From JANQPX01 sp039197065 (GTDB lineage: Bacteria > Pseudomonadota > Alphaproteobacteria > Geminicoccales > Geminicoccaceae), in contig JBCCUL010000001.1 in assembly GCA_039197065.1 (NCBI GenBank), positions 62,001 to 126,000 of the forward strand: a stretch of 64,000 nucleotides of DNA, written 5' to 3'. Of this stretch, positions 33,854 through 42,380 are shown in pieces (position 1 is the first letter of the stretch; each line of letters begins with the position of its first letter). Position numbers and translations under genes: made by a program. The notes beneath the pieces were generated by a model. That model was not told the origin of the DNA and did not search any database. It saw only the letters and a list, made by a program, of their open reading frames with translations.

Positions 33854-35101
33854 TCAGCTCGCTGCGGGACGAAGCTCCTTTAGGAGGATCTCGGCGTCGT
33901 CGAACCAGGCATCGATGCTGCGATGCAGTTCGTGTTCCAGCGCTCGTCGCCATTCCGCCTCGATCATGGCCACCGCCTCCATGTTCTCGGCGATGAACTC
34001 CTCCCGGTGGAGCCACTTGTCCATGCGGTTGCCCATGTAGTCGAGGGCGGCGCCCGCAGCGAATCCGAGCGCCGCGCCAACGGCGCTACCGACCACAGGC
34101 ACGGCGGAGCCAGCGCTGGCGCCTGCGGCCGTCGTGCTGGCGCGTGATGCGAGCTGAGCGCTGGTGCGTGCGGCAAGGCGGCTCAGATTCTGTCGGACGA
34201 TAGTCGCCATCTGCGGCGCCAGGACCCGGCCAAGCGTGCGTCCGCCCGCGGTTGAGGCGACCATCAGACCGACGCCGAGCGCGCCGTCGAAGGATCTGTC
34301 CTCGGCCGTATAAAGCGGCGCTTTCCAGCGCTGCGCATCCCAATCGAGCTCGATCTCGACGCCGTCGTTCGTTGCGTCTCGATCGAAATGGGTCGTGTGC
34401 TGCTGGAGGAACAGCTGGAGGCGAAGATCGTAGTCGGAAACCGCCCGAAGGAAGCTGCTATGCGCATGTTCCAGCATATTGCGCACACCGGCTTCGACCA
34501 ACGGCTGACGGCGCTCCGGCTGCAGGACCTGATCGGTAAAGTGACGCATGAAATAGTCGGAGATGTCGCGCTCCACCGCTTCCCGCCAGGTCTCGCTGCC
34601 GCTGGCGACGGTGCGATGGGCCGATGACAGCACGGTTTCTTTCAGGAGGATGTAGGAACGCTTCCACTCGTAGAACCAGTCGGCGTAGTTTTCGACGCGC
34701 GCATCGGCGTCAGCGAAACTTAGACGCATGACGAGCTCGGCATCCTTGGACGCAACATCCTTGGCGATCGCCCGGTTCTGTTTGAGCTGCGCCAGCTGAC
34801 CTTCGACGAAGGCGGCCAACTCTTCACGATCCGCGACCAGGCGCTGGATCTCGTCCCGTTCGGTGCGCACGAACAGCTCGACGTCATCGGGGCCAAGTTC
34901 TCGGACGACACCGGTCGACAGCGTCGACTCGTCTTTATGAACGGCGAGGCTGTAGTCGGCATCGCGCAGCCAGCTCTTGTAGTGCCCCGTACCGATGCCG
35001 ACCAGCGCCACGATCAAGAGGATGAAGGCGATCGCTGCGCCGATACGCTTAAACACGGCCTGATCCAAGGGCTGGCGGCAGAAAACGCTGAGACCAGGCA
35101 C
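33854..35101 (-). CDS. membrane-anchored protein with glycine-zipper segment, unknown
   Basis: A protein of up to 415 aa with an N-terminal transmembrane helix (about 18-38, GAAIAFILLIVALVGIGTG), a long charged helical region rich in Arg/Glu/Gln (about 60-270), and a C-terminal glycine-zipper-like hydrophobic stretch (GASAGSAVPVVGSAVGAALGF then AAGAALDYMGNRM, about 335-370). The best guess is an envelope protein with coiled-coil stalk. The GTG start at 35101 has its AGGAA too close, so an internal GTG35056 may be used. Family not recognised. Confidence 0.65.
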   Translation of the reverse strand: MPGLSVFCRQPLDQAVFKRIGAAIAFILLIVALVGIGTGHYKSWLRDADYSLAVHKDESTLSTGVVRELGPDDVELFVRTERDEIQRLVADREELAAFVEGQLAQLKQNRAIAKDVASKDAELVMRLSFADADARVENYADWFYEWKRSYILLKETVLSSAHRTVASGSETWREAVERDISDYFMRHFTDQVLQPERRQPLVEAGVRNMLEHAHSSFLRAVSDYDLRLQLFLQQHTTHFDRDATNDGVEIELDWDAQRWKAPLYTAEDRSFDGALGVGLMVASTAGGRTLGRVLAPQMATIVRQNLSRLAARTSAQLASRASTTAAGASAGSAVPVVGSAVGAALGFAAGAALDYMGNRMDKWLHREEFIAENMEAVAMIEAEWRRALEHELHRSIDAWFDDAEILLKELRPAAS

Positions 35102-35623
35102 TTCCTAGCGCCGGCACGCCCAACCGACCGAGCCAAGCAACCGCCGCGGCGCGCCGCCGCCTGGAGTTTCTAACCGCCTTCGCCTTGGTCTGTGATATCC
35201 AGGCCTTCGATCTCAACCTCGTCACTCACATGCAGTCCGACGATGCGTCGGCCATTTTCATGATGATAAAGGTTAAGATGGCGGTCTGTACGCCGACTGC
35301 AAGGAGGCCGGTGCGCTGCACGGTCGACTGACCGATCGCTGGGCGAATAAGGGAAATGACGCAGCGGTGCGTCAGTAGTAAGACGACGTTCTACGCGTAT
35401 CGATCTCTTCAGGGCCATATTCCGGGGTTTGATGGTCGACAACAGAATGTCTAAAATAGATCCATAACGTGTATGTGCATAAGAAACAGGCATTTGCTCG
35501 GCTGCATGCGCAGGCTAAGTAGTCCCATTGTCGCGCTCCTGGATGAAAATCTGGCGCGCTTTCGCGCCTCGGCCTATCAGTACCCGCAGATCCAACCACC
35601 AATCGATGATGGAAGATCAAGCC
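35102..35623. other. intergenic region with gene remnant, promoter side of bdhA
   Basis: About 520 bp between the minus-strand membrane protein gene and bdhA. On the minus strand at 35171-35340 it holds what looks like the decayed 3' end of an ammonium transporter gene (see separate entry). The 35340-35600 part is AT-richer and shows no gene; it probably carries the bdhA promoter. Confidence 0.5.
35171..35340 (-). pseudogene. frameshifted 3' remnant of an Amt-type ammonium transporter gene
   Basis: Reading the minus strand, one frame gives a hydrophobic helix TGLLAVGVQTAILTFIIMKM. After about one missing base near 35238 the next frame gives GLHVSDEVEIEGLDITDQGE and a TAG stop. That order, last transmembrane helix then GLRVSEEEEIEGLDxxxHGE-like tail, is the C-terminus of AmtB-type ammonium transporters. 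Only about 55 codons can be traced; the rest of the gene is not upstream. I read it as a degraded gene end. Confidence 0.55.
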
Positions 35624-36406
35624 ATGCTCAAGGGAAAGACCGCCGTGGTCACAGGCTCATCCAGTGGGATCGGACTGGGTATCGCCGAGCATTTTGCGCG
35701 CGCCGGCGCCAATGTGGTCATGAACGGTATCGAGAAGCCCGAGGATGTCGCTGACCATGTGGCTCGTCTCGATGATCTTGGCGACGGCAAGGTGGTCTAC
35801 AGCCCGGCCAATATGATGAAGCCCGACGAGATCCGAGCCATGGCCGCCATGGCGACGGACACCTTCGGCGGCGTGGACATTCTCATCAACAATGCCGGCA
35901 TCCAGTTCGTCGCGCCGATCGACGATTTTCCCGAAGACAAGTGGGACGCGATCATCGCGATCAATCTTTCCTCCACCTATCACACCATCAAGGCGATGCT
36001 GCCGGGTATGAAAGCGAAAGGCTGGGGACGGGTGATCAACATCGCATCGGCCCACGGTCTCGTTGCGTCACCGTTCAAATCAGCCTATGTCGCCGCTAAA
36101 CATGGCGTGCTCGGTATCACCAAGACCGTCGCGCTCGAAGTCGCGGAGCAAGGCATCACGGTGAATGCGATCTGTCCCGGCTATGTCTGGACGCCGCTGG
36201 TCGAAAGCCAAATTCCCGATACAGCCAAGGCGCGCGGCATGACCGAAGAGCAGGTGAAACAGGACGTGCTCTTGAAAGCCCAGCCCACCAAGGCGTTCGT
36301 CACGGTTGACCAACTCGGCAGCCTCGCGATGTTCCTGTGCTCGGACGATGCCGCTTCGATCACCGGCGCGTCCTTGCCGGTGGATGGCGGCTGGGTCGCG
36401 CAGTAG
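35624..36406 (+). CDS. bdhA: 3-hydroxybutyrate dehydrogenase (SDR)
   Basis: A 260-aa SDR that interconverts D-3-hydroxybutyrate and acetoacetate with NAD, feeding PHB or ketone-body metabolism. Motifs: TGSSSGIGLG (residues 8-17), NNAGIQFVAPI, catalytic YVAAKHG, and the diagnostic QxxxxAFVTVDQLGSLAMFLCSDDA...GASLPVDGGW end shared by bacterial BDHs. ATG35624 follows GGAAG by 8 nt and gives the standard length; upstream ATGs at 35606/35609 lack a site. It is followed by the liv operon after 92 bp. Confidence 0.9.
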   Translation: MLKGKTAVVTGSSSGIGLGIAEHFARAGANVVMNGIEKPEDVADHVARLDDLGDGKVVYSPANMMKPDEIRAMAAMATDTFGGVDILINNAGIQFVAPIDDFPEDKWDAIIAINLSSTYHTIKAMLPGMKAKGWGRVINIASAHGLVASPFKSAYVAAKHGVLGITKTVALEVAEQGITVNAICPGYVWTPLVESQIPDTAKARGMTEEQVKQDVLLKAQPTKAFVTVDQLGSLAMFLCSDDAASITGASLPVDGGWVAQ

Positions 36407-36498
36407 GCGGCGAACCAGGACCGAGAGCTGATCGAGAAACCAAGACGGCCTCCATCGGTCTGATGTAGGTTCGAAGAAATTTCAGCAGGGAGGATGTC

Positions 36499-37746
36499 AT
36501 GCCGAAGCTTCGTTGGTCCCTTGCCGGGCTTGCGACCGCAGCACTGATAACAGCAACCTCATCGGTCACGCTCGCCGCTGAACCCGTGCGCGTCGCCTTC
36601 ATCGATCCGCTGTCCGGCCCGTTTGCAACCTCCGGCGAGTCGGGTCTTCGCCTGTTCGAATATGCATCCGAGACCTTGGTGAACGAAAAAGGGGGCGTTC
36701 TCGGCGGTCGGCCCTTCGAAATCGTGCCGTTCGACAATCAGATCAGCCCCAAGGAAAGCCTGATCCAGCTGAAGCGAGCGATCAGCCAGGGCATACAGTT
36801 CATCGCCCAGGGCGGCAGCTCCAGCGTCGCCAACGCGCTCACCGACGCGATCGCCAAGCACAATCGGCGCAATCCGGATCAACGGGTCCTGTTCCTCAAC
36901 TATTCGGCCGTCGATCCGGCCTTGACCAACGAGAAATGTAATTTCTGGCATTTCCGCTTCGATGCAAACGCCGATATTAAGATGGACGCGCTCACCGACG
37001 TCATCGCCGCCAATCAAGACATCAACAAGGTCTATATCATCGGCCAGGACTATTCTTTCGGCAAAGCCGTGGCCGACGCCGCCGTCGCGTTCCTTGGCGA
37101 AAAGCGTCCAGACATCGAGATCGTCGGCAATGAGCTGCACCCGATCGGCAAGGTCAAGGATTTTACCCCCTACGCCACCAAGATCAAATCGTCAGGCGCC
37201 GATGCCGTGATCACCGGCAATTGGGGCGCCGACATGGTCGGGCTCGGCAAGGCGATCATCGAAACAGGCGTTTCTTTGCCGATCTACACCTATTACGCCG
37301 CCTGGGACGGGATCACCGCCACCTTCGGTCCCGAGGGCGAAGGTGTCATCCGCCTGGTGCATGAGGGTCGGCAAAACCCGCCGGATCCGCGCTTTTTAGA
37401 CCTTTGGACGGGCTTCAAGGAAAGATACCCCGACAATGAGGTGAATCAGGCCCGCGTCTTCTCGACGGTGGAAATCTTGGCGCGCGCGATCGAGGAAGCA
37501 GGCGGCACCGATCCGGTCAAGGTTGCCTATGCGCTGGAGGGGATGGAACATGATAGCCCGCTTGGTGGCAAGCTCTACATGCGCCCCGAAGATCATCAGA
37601 TGATCCAGGACATCCACATCTCCGTGCACACCAAGGACGGCATCGAGGTGGACGCCGACAATTCCGGCTATGGCCTGCTCGCCGAAGACACCATCGAGAT
37701 GGCCGGTATGGACAGCGCCACCACCTGCGACATGCAACGCCCCTAG
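36499..37746 (+). CDS. branched-chain amino acid/amide ABC transporter substrate-binding protein
   Basis: A 415-aa periplasmic binding protein of the LivK/Peripla_BP_6 family, with a signal peptide (residues 1 to about 27, SSVTLAAEP). The mature part opens with VRVAFIDPLSGPFATSGESG, the usual LivK start. It supplies substrate to the LivHMGF permease that follows on the same strand. GGGAGG lies 6 nt before ATG36499. Substrate may be a branched-chain or aromatic amino acid, amide or small acid; length (about 390 mature) is that of the larger Liv-type proteins. The TAG stop is within family 2 copy A. Confidence 0.9.
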   Translation: MPKLRWSLAGLATAALITATSSVTLAAEPVRVAFIDPLSGPFATSGESGLRLFEYASETLVNEKGGVLGGRPFEIVPFDNQISPKESLIQLKRAISQGIQFIAQGGSSSVANALTDAIAKHNRRNPDQRVLFLNYSAVDPALTNEKCNFWHFRFDANADIKMDALTDVIAANQDINKVYIIGQDYSFGKAVADAAVAFLGEKRPDIEIVGNELHPIGKVKDFTPYATKIKSSGADAVITGNWGADMVGLGKAIIETGVSLPIYTYYAAWDGITATFGPEGEGVIRLVHEGRQNPPDPRFLDLWTGFKERYPDNEVNQARVFSTVEILARAIEEAGGTDPVKVAYALEGMEHDSPLGGKLYMRPEDHQMIQDIHISVHTKDGIEVDADNSGYGLLAEDTIEMAGMDSATTCDMQRP

Positions 37747-37816
37747 TGGTATGACCACATCATTGGTTTTCGACGGCCTTCGAAGAACGCGCCATGTTGC
37801 CGATGGGTATGCGGCC
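37743..37816 (+). repeat. dyad-core element, family 2, copy A (long form)
   Basis: CTAG (containing the TAG stop of the substrate-binding gene), core TGGTATGACCA (37747-37757), CATCATTGGTTTTCGACGGC, tail GGGTATGCGGCC (37805-37816); the core-tail gap is 47 nt. It lies between the binding protein and livH genes. Confidence 0.8.
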
Positions 37817-37933
37817 TCATGTCGAGATAGCTGCTGCGGGGATCGGCCATCCCCTAATGGGTAACTAGGTGGCATACCGGCGAGACATGGACGACGGCGC
37901 TCGAGCAACGTCAAGCCAGCAGCGACCCGCTGC

Positions 37934-38884
37934 ATGATTGAGTTGGTGACCTTTTCGTTGCTGAACGGGCTGGTCACCGGTCTCTTGCTGTTCATGCTGT
38001 CGTCGGGTTTGACGCTGATCTTCAGCATGATGGGCGTGCTGAATTTCGCCCATGCCAGCTTTTACATGCTCGGGGCCTATTTCGCTTATACGATCTCCGG
38101 CTATCTCGGCTTCTGGACCGGTTTGATCGTCGCTCCCATTCTGGTTGGGCTGGTGGGGGCACTGGTGGAGCGTTACGGGCTTCGCCATGTTTACCGCCAT
38201 GGCCATGTTGCCGAGCTGATCTTCACCTTCGGCCTCGCTTTTCTGATCGAAGAGATCGTGCAGTTCGTTTGGGGGCGTGCGGCCAAAGGCTATCATGAGC
38301 CTGAGATCCTGCAGTTTCCTCTGTTCACGCTCTTCGGCCAGAATTTTCCGGCCTATAAGGCGTTCATGATCCTGATCGCCGTCGGCATCTTCATCGGCCT
38401 GTTCATGGTGCTCACCAGGACCCGGATTGGCCTGATCATCCAGGCGGCGATCACCCATCCGCAGACCGTCGCCAATCTCGGCCACAACGTGCCCTTGATC
38501 TTCATGGGCATTTTCGGGGTCGGCTGCGGCCTCGCCGGCCTTGCCGGCGTGATAGCCGGGCCGGCGCTCGGCACGTTCCCCGGCATGGCTTTCGTACTCG
38601 GTTCTATCGTCTTCGTGGTGATCGTGGTCGGCGGCCTCGGGTCGCTTGGCGGGGCGCTGATCGCTTCGCTCCTAATCGGCTGGCTGCAGACCTTCGCGAT
38701 CGCGATCGACGTGTCCGTCACCGACTTTCTGAGCCTCTTCGGCGTCACGTTCGATGCCGACCACTGGCTGCGCGATCTCTGGACCCTGAGGCTGCCGCAG
38801 ATCGCACCCATCCTGCCTTATCTTCTACTCATTCTGATTCTGATTTTCCGACCGACCGGCCTTATGGGCAGGCGCGAATCATGA
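37934..38884 (+). CDS. livH: branched-chain amino acid ABC transporter permease LivH
   Basis: A 316-aa inner-membrane permease of the LivH family, with about eight helices. Family-typical segments include LSSGLTLIFSMMGVLNFAHASFYMLGAY near the N-terminus and GLAGLAGVIAGP in the middle. It pairs with LivM and the ATPases LivG and LivF to import amino acids or similar substrates. It starts 188 bp after the binding-protein stop, a gap holding family 2 copy A. Its TGA stop is followed at once by a family 2-like core (copy F). A 483-bp gap with two family 1 palindromes separates it from livM. Confidence 0.93.
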   Translation: MIELVTFSLLNGLVTGLLLFMLSSGLTLIFSMMGVLNFAHASFYMLGAYFAYTISGYLGFWTGLIVAPILVGLVGALVERYGLRHVYRHGHVAELIFTFGLAFLIEEIVQFVWGRAAKGYHEPEILQFPLFTLFGQNFPAYKAFMILIAVGIFIGLFMVLTRTRIGLIIQAAITHPQTVANLGHNVPLIFMGIFGVGCGLAGLAGVIAGPALGTFPGMAFVLGSIVFVVIVVGGLGSLGGALIASLLIGWLQTFAIAIDVSVTDFLSLFGVTFDADHWLRDLWTLRLPQIAPILPYLLLILILIFRPTGLMGRRES

Positions 38885-38900
38885 GTGGCACGGCCACTTG
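38882..38900 (+). repeat. dyad-core element, family 2, copy F (core only)
   Basis: The livH TGA stop (38882-38884) is followed by GTGGCACGGCCAC (38885-38897), a perfect dyad of the family 2 type. No tail copy is recognised downstream, so it is a partial or degenerate member. Confidence 0.5.
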
Positions 38901-38960
38901 GCTGACCAGGCATGGTGCTGTGTCCGAGTTACAATCGGGCGGGCAGAATCTCGTTCCAGG

Positions 38961-39120
38961 CCTTAACCTTTTCCTCATCCTATTCTGCCAAGTTGCTTCC
39001 TGGTCCATGCGATCCTGGGAGTCCGACCATTGGTCGAGAGAAATGTTGTGTGGCCCAGACTCCCAGGGTCGCATGGACCTGTTCTTTAGCCTGGAGGCAA
39101 AGTCTGAAGTTCCAGTTAAT
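38961..39120. repeat. nested palindromic element, family 1, copy 3
   Basis: Inner arms 39002-39025 and 39056-39079 (24 nt) with G-U-compatible mismatches. One pair is A-T in other copies but G-C here (GGGAGTCC/GACTCCC), a compensatory change. Outer CCTTAACC (38961) and AGTTAA (39115). It lies in the livH-livM gap, in tandem with copy 4. Confidence 0.85.
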
Positions 39121-39177
39121 GACCTTGGTTTCTCCAAGGAGTCGCGTGAGCGTCATAGTGACGAGAGATGCCCAACC

Positions 39178-39344
39178 GCCGCTAACCCTTACTTAACTTT
39201 GCTCGTCCACACTCTTTCCCGGTCCATGCGACCCTGGGAATCCGCCCACTGGCCAGGAGAAGTTGGGTTTGGCATGGATTCCCAGGGTCGCATGGACTGG
39301 AATGGGAGTTTGCTGGCGGTGGGTGAAGATTTGGTTAACGCCGG
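39178..39344. repeat. nested palindromic element, family 1, copy 4
   Basis: Inner arms 39221-39244 and 39275-39298 pair at 22 of 24 positions (only the ends differ). Its middle pair is C-G where copy 5 has T-A, a second compensatory difference. Outer CCGCTAACC (39178-39186) and GGTTAACGCCGG (39333-39344) flank it. It is directly downstream of copy 3, before livM. Confidence 0.85.
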
Positions 39345-39367
39345 TTTTGCTCTGACAGGCGCTTTTC

Positions 39368-40651
39368 ATGCGCGATGTTAGGATGAGGACTGGCCGGCGG
39401 GCGTTGTCCAGCCTTGTGACCCGTCTCGGTGTCTGGGTGGCCTTTGCGCTTCTCCTTTTCCTGCTGCCCTTTATGTTCGCCTCGCCTGTTGCGATCACGA
39501 TCCTGAACCAGATGGGCATCTCGATCCTGTTCGCGCTCAGTTACAATATGCTGCTCGGGCAGGGCGGCATGCTGTCCTTTGGTCATGCCGTCTATTTCGG
39601 GCTTGGCGGCTTTTTCGCCGTGCATGTCATGAATTGGGTCGACCATCATGGCTGGCTCATTCCGCTGCCGTTCCTGCCGCTTCTCGGCGGGCTGTTCGGC
39701 TTGGCCTTTGCGGTCATCATCGGCAGCTTCTCGACCCGGCGCGCCGGCACCGTCTTCGCCATGATTTCTCTTGGGATCGGCGAGCTGGTCGCCGCCTGCT
39801 CGATCATCTTCGTCATCTTCTTCGGTGGTGAGGAAGGGATTTCCGGTGATCGCACCATGGGCCCCGAGGTGTTCGGCTATGCGTTCATCAGCGAGATCGA
39901 GGTCTATGTTCTGACCGCCGTCATCGTGTTCCTGACCACCGCCTCGATGTATCTCTTTTCGCGCACGCCTGCCGGGCGCATGGCCAATGCGGTCCGCGAC
40001 AATGCCGAGCGTGCCGAGTTTCTCGGCTACAGCCAGCGCTATGTCCGTTTCATCTCCTATTGCGCGTCCGGCTTTTTCGCCGGCATCTCTGGCGGTCTGT
40101 TCGCGATCAATTACGAGATCCTGACGGAGGAAAACCTGAACCTCGTGACCTCCGGCTGGGTCTTGCTGATGGCCTATATCGGCGGTGTCGGTTACTTCGT
40201 TGGACCGATCATCGGCGCGGTCCTGCTGACCCTCCTGCAGACCGTGCTCAGCAACCATACCGAGATCTGGCGCCTCTATCTCGGCATCTTTTTCGTGCTC
40301 ACGGTCATGTATGCGCCGAGCGGGCTGACCGGCCTTGTGATGATGCACGGTCCTGCCTGGCGAGCGGGCCGCTTGCAGAATCTGGTCCGACCCTACGCAA
40401 AGGCGACACCGCCGCTGCTGGTCTGTCTCGCAGGTGCGATCGGGCTCCTGGAGATGACCCATCACATGAATGCGAGTGGGACCGCTGATGCGGTCTGGGT
40501 GGTCCTCGGCCGGGAGTTGGCCCTCGAATCCGTCTGGCCCTGGCTCGTGGCGGTGGCTCTCATGCTGCTCGGAGGTTTCGGTCTGATGCGCTGCATGCCC
40601 ATGCTGCGGAAAGCCTGGGAGGAGGCGAACATCCTGGAGGCGAAGCGATGA
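39368..40651 (+). CDS. livM: branched-chain amino acid ABC transporter permease LivM
   Basis: A 427-aa inner-membrane permease of the LivM family: LSYNMLLGQGGMLSFGHAVYFGLGGF near the start and the EAA-like loop around AEFLGYSQRYVRFISYCASGFFAGISGG. It is longer than typical LivM (about 320-360 aa). The extra C-terminal region (about 345-427) has two more hydrophobic helices (LLVCLAGAIGLLEMTHHM and WLVAVALMLLGGFGLMRC). It forms the channel with LivH. Its stop overlaps livG by 4 bp (ATGA), so livM-livG-livF are translationally coupled, while livH is detached by the repeat-filled gap. Confidence 0.92.
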   Translation: MRDVRMRTGRRALSSLVTRLGVWVAFALLLFLLPFMFASPVAITILNQMGISILFALSYNMLLGQGGMLSFGHAVYFGLGGFFAVHVMNWVDHHGWLIPLPFLPLLGGLFGLAFAVIIGSFSTRRAGTVFAMISLGIGELVAACSIIFVIFFGGEEGISGDRTMGPEVFGYAFISEIEVYVLTAVIVFLTTASMYLFSRTPAGRMANAVRDNAERAEFLGYSQRYVRFISYCASGFFAGISGGLFAINYEILTEENLNLVTSGWVLLMAYIGGVGYFVGPIIGAVLLTLLQTVLSNHTEIWRLYLGIFFVLTVMYAPSGLTGLVMMHGPAWRAGRLQNLVRPYAKATPPLLVCLAGAIGLLEMTHHMNASGTADAVWVVLGRELALESVWPWLVAVALMLLGGFGLMRCMPMLRKAWEEANILEAKR

Positions 40652-41421
40652 CGGCACCGGCCTTGTCGCTCCGGCACGTCACAAAAAACTTTGGGATGAC
40701 CGAGATTATTCAAGGTGTAGATCTCGATATCCTGCCGGGCGAGCGTCATGCGATCATCGGGCCCAATGGTGCTGGGAAGTCGACGCTGTTTGATCTGATC
40801 AGCGGTAAACGCGCCGTCACCGACGGCAGGATTTCCTTGCGTGGCGGTGAAGTTACGGGCATGGCGCCCTACGACATTGCCAGGCTGGGGCTCAGCCGGT
40901 CCTTTCAGGTCACGAATATATTTCCGAAGCTATCGGTCTTCGAGAATGTGCGCTGTGCGCTGCTCTGGTCCGGTGGCTATCGTTACTCTTTTTGGCATCT
41001 CGTCGATCGCCGGAACGATCTCAACCAGAGGGCCGATGCAGTTCTCGCCGATATCGGCCTTGATGCGCGCCGGGATATTCCCGCCGGCATTCTCTCCTAT
41101 GCCGAGCAGCGGGCGCTGGAGATCGCGATCACCGTGGCAAGCGGCGCCGATATCTTGATGCTGGACGAGCCGACCGCCGGCATGAGCCATGCGGAGACCG
41201 TCGAGATGGTCGCGCTAATCCGCCGCGTTTCCGAAGGGCGGACCCTGGTCATGGTCGAACATGATATGGGCGTGGTGTTCGACCTCGCCGATCGCATCTC
41301 CGTCTTGGTCTATGGCCGGATCATTGCATCAGGCCCGCCCGATGCGATTCGCGCCAATCCCGAGGTGCAGGAGGCTTATCTCGGTGCATCGGCCGCATCT
41401 GGTGATGCGTCCACGCCATGA
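40648..41421 (+). CDS. livG: branched-chain amino acid ABC transporter ATPase LivG
   Basis: A 257-aa ABC ATPase. Walker A GPNGAGKST, family-typical signature LSYAEQRALEIA, Walker B DILMLDEPTAGMS, and switch His in MVEHDMGVVF are all intact. The C-terminal VQEAYLG is the standard LivG tail. It overlaps livM and livF by 4 bp each (ATGA junctions). It energises import together with LivF. Confidence 0.95.
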   Translation: MTAPALSLRHVTKNFGMTEIIQGVDLDILPGERHAIIGPNGAGKSTLFDLISGKRAVTDGRISLRGGEVTGMAPYDIARLGLSRSFQVTNIFPKLSVFENVRCALLWSGGYRYSFWHLVDRRNDLNQRADAVLADIGLDARRDIPAGILSYAEQRALEIAITVASGADILMLDEPTAGMSHAETVEMVALIRRVSEGRTLVMVEHDMGVVFDLADRISVLVYGRIIASGPPDAIRANPEVQEAYLGASAASGDASTP

Positions 41422-42140
41422 CATGTTCCTCTGCATCAGATGTCATGCTGGAGGTTGCAAACCTGCATGCGTATTACGGCAAGAGCCATGTTTTGCAGGG
41501 CGTGACCTTTCATGTCGGTGACGGCGAGATCGTCAGTCTTCTGGGGCGGAACGGTGTCGGGCGCAGCACCACATGCAAGGCGATCATGGGTGAGGTGCCG
41601 CCTGCGGGCTCGATCCGTTTCAAGGGCGAAGAAATCGCCGGCGAGAAGGCCCATCGGATCGCCAGGCTCGGGATCGGCTATGTGCCGGAGAACCGCGATA
41701 TCTTTCCGACACTGACCGTCCGTCAGAACCTGATCCTCGGCATGAAAAGCAGCGGGCATGAGGGGCGCTGGCGGATCGACGATCTCTTTCGGCTCTTTCC
41801 CAACCTCGAAACGCGGGCGGATGTGCCCGGGGGCGCGCTTTCCGGCGGCGAGCAGCAGATGCTGACCATGGGAAGGACGCTGATGGGCGATCCCGATCTG
41901 ATCATGGTCGACGAGCCGACCGAAGGTCTTGCCCCGCAGATGGTCGAACGGGTCGCCGGCCTGTTGGAAGAGATCGCAAGGCGCGGCGTCGCCATCCTGC
42001 TGGTCGAGCAAAAGCTGACCATGGCGCTGACCATCGCCGATCGCGTCTACGTCATGGGCCACGGCCACATGGTGTTCGAAGGCACCCCCGCTGACCTTCG
42101 CGCCGACGATGCAGTTCGAAAGGCGTGGCTGGAGGTCTAG
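41418..42140 (+). CDS. livF: branched-chain amino acid ABC transporter ATPase LivF
   Basis: A 240-aa ABC ATPase of the LivF family: signature LSGGEQQML, Walker B DLIMVDEPTEGLA, switch His region VEQKL. The Walker A reads GRNGVGRST, that is Arg in place of the invariant Lys. This K-to-R change is seen in a subset of LivF proteins but would be expected to weaken its own ATP site, leaving LivG as the main motor. Its TAG stop lies inside family 2 copy B. Last gene of the importer operon. Confidence 0.94.
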   Translation: MTCSSASDVMLEVANLHAYYGKSHVLQGVTFHVGDGEIVSLLGRNGVGRSTTCKAIMGEVPPAGSIRFKGEEIAGEKAHRIARLGIGYVPENRDIFPTLTVRQNLILGMKSSGHEGRWRIDDLFRLFPNLETRADVPGGALSGGEQQMLTMGRTLMGDPDLIMVDEPTEGLAPQMVERVAGLLEEIARRGVAILLVEQKLTMALTIADRVYVMGHGHMVFEGTPADLRADDAVRKAWLEV

Positions 42141-42207
42141 TGGCGTGGCCACTTCATTGGTTCTCGGAGGCTCCCGAACAAGGCGTCAGGAGAAGCACGG
42201 GTAAGCG
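42137..42207 (+). repeat. dyad-core element, family 2, copy B (long form)
   Basis: CTAG (TAG is the livF stop), core TGGCGTGGCCA (42141-42151), CTTCATTGGTTCTCGGAGGC, degenerate tail GGGTAAGCG (42199-42207); the core-tail gap of 47 nt equals that of copy A. Confidence 0.75.
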
Positions 42208-42380
42208 ATATCTTGGATGGCATCGCCCTCGAGCACCTCATGCCTAGCGGCGGTCAGGACGCGATGCCCATCGGTCTAGCTGCTCTTGTCGAGCGACTGC
42301 GCGCTTGCATCGACTCTCACGAGATATTCCCACCCAAGGACCACCAGACCACCTCACCCGTCACTGGGTTTCTTTCGATC

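Noticed and set aside
35372..35620. Minus-strand open frame near bdhA
   Set aside because: No family, no ribosome site, and overlaps the probable bdhA promoter.
38881..39381. Open frame of about 166 codons between livH and livM
   Set aside because: It is created by the two family 1 palindromes (both arms read as repeated peptide segments) and has no ribosome site or family.
39335..40657. 440-codon minus-strand frame opposite livM
   Set aside because: Antisense shadow of a hydrophobic coding frame, giving a charged low-complexity product.
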